Below, piece by piece: positions 5,386 to 6,919 of a stretch of DNA of 6,919 bases. The notes beneath the pieces were generated by a model. It searched no databases, was not told where the DNA came from, and was given only the letters and a program-made list of their open reading frames with translations. The translations under genes and the position numbers were made by a program. The stretch comes from Balneolaceae bacterium (GTDB lineage Bacteria > Bacteroidota > Rhodothermia > Balneolales > Balneolaceae), in contig PWFZ01000401.1 of NCBI GenBank assembly GCA_003555185.1, positions 1-6,919 on the forward strand, written 5' to 3'. Within the stretch, counting starts at the first letter, position 1. Every line of letters starts with the position of its first letter.

Positions 5386-6780
5386 TTAGTAGCGTTCCAT
5401 AGCATTAATTACTTCATCAAACTTTACACTGGCAATGGCAGGTTGAAAATCTGAGATAGCATATGGAATAACCAAATACTCGTTATGGATGAGAGCTCCA
5501 CAGGTATAAACCACATTTGGTACATAGCCAATTGTAGTTTTTTTATCCGGTTTAAGAAGGGGTTCTTTAAGCCTTCCAATCATTTTGGACGGGTTTTCCA
5601 GATCCAGCAATATTGCACCAATGGAGTATGTACGCATAATTCCAACCCCATGAGTTAAAACCAGCCAGCCTTCAGGTGTTTCCATAGGCGACCCACAGTT
5701 TCCTAATTGAACCATTTCCCAGTCTTCCTGGGGTTTTTGTATAATCTCTGAGTGGTTCCAGTGGTGCAGTCTTTCCGAATACATAATGTGATTGTTTTCT
5801 CCATCTTGCCTGGATAACATGGCATAGCGACCGCCAATTTTACGGGGAAAAAGAGCCATCCCTTTATTCTTCACAGCATCTCCATACAGCGGATTAATTC
5901 TGAATTCGTTGAAATCAACCGTTTCGATAATTTGGGGCATGATGGCTTTTCCATCATAGGCTGTATAGGTTGCGAAATAAACGTCTTCACCGCCATCTCT
6001 ATAGTCAAACTTCACAAACCGGGCGTCTTCTAAACCACCACTTGATTCGTCAGAAACGGGAAAAATTACACGTTCAGAAAAGTGGTGATCCGGTTCAAAA
6101 TTTAATTGGTAATCCGAGTCGGCAAGATGACGCATATGTTTGAAACAGGAAATCTGACGTTCAGGTGCAAATTGTGGGTGCTCACTCAAATCTGTAATTT
6201 GTTCTTTCAATTCATCATAGATGAATTTTTGAGGCATTCTGCTCAGTATATACTTAGCAACATCATCGCAAGCACTCATTTCCACTAACTTATTGTAAAA
6301 TAAACGTTTTCTGTAAACAGGGTTTTCAATTGTTGGAGCTTTTACATGAGACCCTGTGGGTTCGAACCGAAGTTCACCTTCTGCGTTAATCATGCCACTG
6401 CGAAAAACGATCGAAGAAATATGTCCTTCACCCACTGCCCGAAGACTCATTATAAAATGCAGTTCATCTTCTTTCGTTTTTGATTGATCAGGATGTGGTA
6501 CGATAGAGGGATTGAAAAGAGCCGCCGATTCAATAGCATATTCCATAGTGAAAAAAGCCCCGATGATCAGCCGCTGTTTTTCGGTGAATTTATTACGGTC
6601 TCCCGGTGCAATAAAACCACGAATTTGTTTATAGTGGTTATTAAAGATGTCCCTAATATCTTTATGCCTGTCAGAAAAGTCTTGGGTAACTTTTTCGAGA
6701 AGTGCTGAGATATCTTCTTTACCAAGATCTAAAATTCGTTGAACGATACTTTTTATTCGCACCGGATCGCTGCCATACAT
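5386..6780 (-). CDS. GH130-family glycoside phosphorylase / glycosidase
   Basis: GH130 enzymes cleave beta-mannosidic and related linkages, mostly by inverting phosphorolysis, some by hydrolysis. From the ATG at 6780 the product is 464 residues, the long form seen in Bacteroidota. Diagnostic segments are FFTMEYAIESAALFNPS (76-92), GEGHISSIVFRSG (117-129), GGLEDARFV (248-256, the family EDxR motif whose Asp252 is the expected general acid), MLSRQDGENN (321-330), GSPMETPEGW (363-372) and GYVPNVVYTCGAL (418-430). An N-terminal helical region precedes the five-bladed propeller. No signal peptide is visible, so it is probably cytoplasmic. I cannot tell phosphorylase from hydrolase, nor name the substrate. 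The ATG has no Shine-Dalgarno, and the frame stays open upstream to 6900 encoding NPSRVICRLL, which resembles the family N-terminus; the true start is therefore likely further upstream. It converges with ligD and shares no obvious pathway with it. Confidence 0.88.
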   Translation of the reverse strand: MYGSDPVRIKSIVQRILDLGKEDISALLEKVTQDFSDRHKDIRDIFNNHYKQIRGFIAPGDRNKFTEKQRLIIGAFFTMEYAIESAALFNPSIVPHPDQSKTKEDELHFIMSLRAVGEGHISSIVFRSGMINAEGELRFEPTGSHVKAPTIENPVYRKRLFYNKLVEMSACDDVAKYILSRMPQKFIYDELKEQITDLSEHPQFAPERQISCFKHMRHLADSDYQLNFEPDHHFSERVIFPVSDESSGGLEDARFVKFDYRDGGEDVYFATYTAYDGKAIMPQIIETVDFNEFRINPLYGDAVKNKGMALFPRKIGGRYAMLSRQDGENNHIMYSERLHHWNHSEIIQKPQEDWEMVQLGNCGSPMETPEGWLVLTHGVGIMRTYSIGAILLDLENPSKMIGRLKEPLLKPDKKTTIGYVPNVVYTCGALIHNEYLVIPYAISDFQPAIASVKFDEVINAMERY

Positions 6781-6919
6781 TAATAAACGGCAGATAACAC
6801 GTGAAGGGTTTCTCTCTATAGCCTGACTTTTGTGTTTTACGTTTAGGCCATCGGTTTGTGCAGTTAAAGCATTATTATTTTTATTAAAAATGGTTAATCT
6901 TTAATTAAGTGTTATAAAA
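6781..6919 (-). other. GH130 upstream region: in-frame open extension and AT-rich leader
   Basis: Read on the minus strand, the GH130 frame has no stop between 6780 and 6900 (an in-frame TAA is at 6903-6901). The last part encodes IERNPSRVICRLL, similar to the conserved start of long GH130 proteins. No ATG, GTG or TTG is in this frame; the only near-start codon at a plausible place is ATT at 6891-6889. Two ATGs here are in another frame and stop at once. Bases 6880-6919 are strongly A/T-rich and probably carry the promoter or leader, but I cannot assign -10/-35 boxes with confidence. Confidence 0.5.

Overview
The window reads as a chromosomal segment of a moderately AT-rich free-living bacterium, most likely of the Bacteroidota / Balneolota-Rhodothermota group. 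This is inferred from the combination of a PE-Lig-Pol type LigD, a long-form GH130 glycosidase, weak or absent Shine-Dalgarno sequences at several starts, and A/T-rich leaders. It is not proven by any marker gene here.

Layout. Four genes lie on the + strand: the 3' end of an FAD-dependent oxidoreductase with a C-terminal Rieske [2Fe-2S] domain (1-552), a cyanophycinase of peptidase family S51 (570-1445), a bacterial Ku (1495-2301) and a three-domain DNA ligase D (2586-5066). A GH130-family glycoside phosphorylase/hydrolase lies on the - strand (5386-6780, with an open frame continuing to about 6900) and converges on ligD. The first three genes are closely spaced (17 and 49 bp gaps) and could be cotranscribed. 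Ku and ligD are separated by about 284 bp of G+C-richer DNA full of inverted repeats. The ligD-GH130 gap (319 bp) holds a perfect 19-bp inverted repeat and two smaller hairpins.

Function. Ku and LigD together make the standard two-component bacterial non-homologous end-joining system: Ku binds DNA ends and recruits LigD, which processes, fills and seals them. All catalytic motifs that can be checked by eye are present. Cyanophycinase releases beta-Asp-Arg dipeptides from the nitrogen reserve polymer cyanophycin; no cyanophycin synthetase or isoaspartyl dipeptidase is visible here. The GH130 enzyme acts on beta-mannosides or related glycans.

The coding content is of known families. The parts least explained are the structured non-coding stretches on either side of ligD, especially 2385-2531, which has imperfect terminal inverted repeats enclosing three further hairpins, and the missing canonical start codon for the conserved N-terminus of the GH130 gene.
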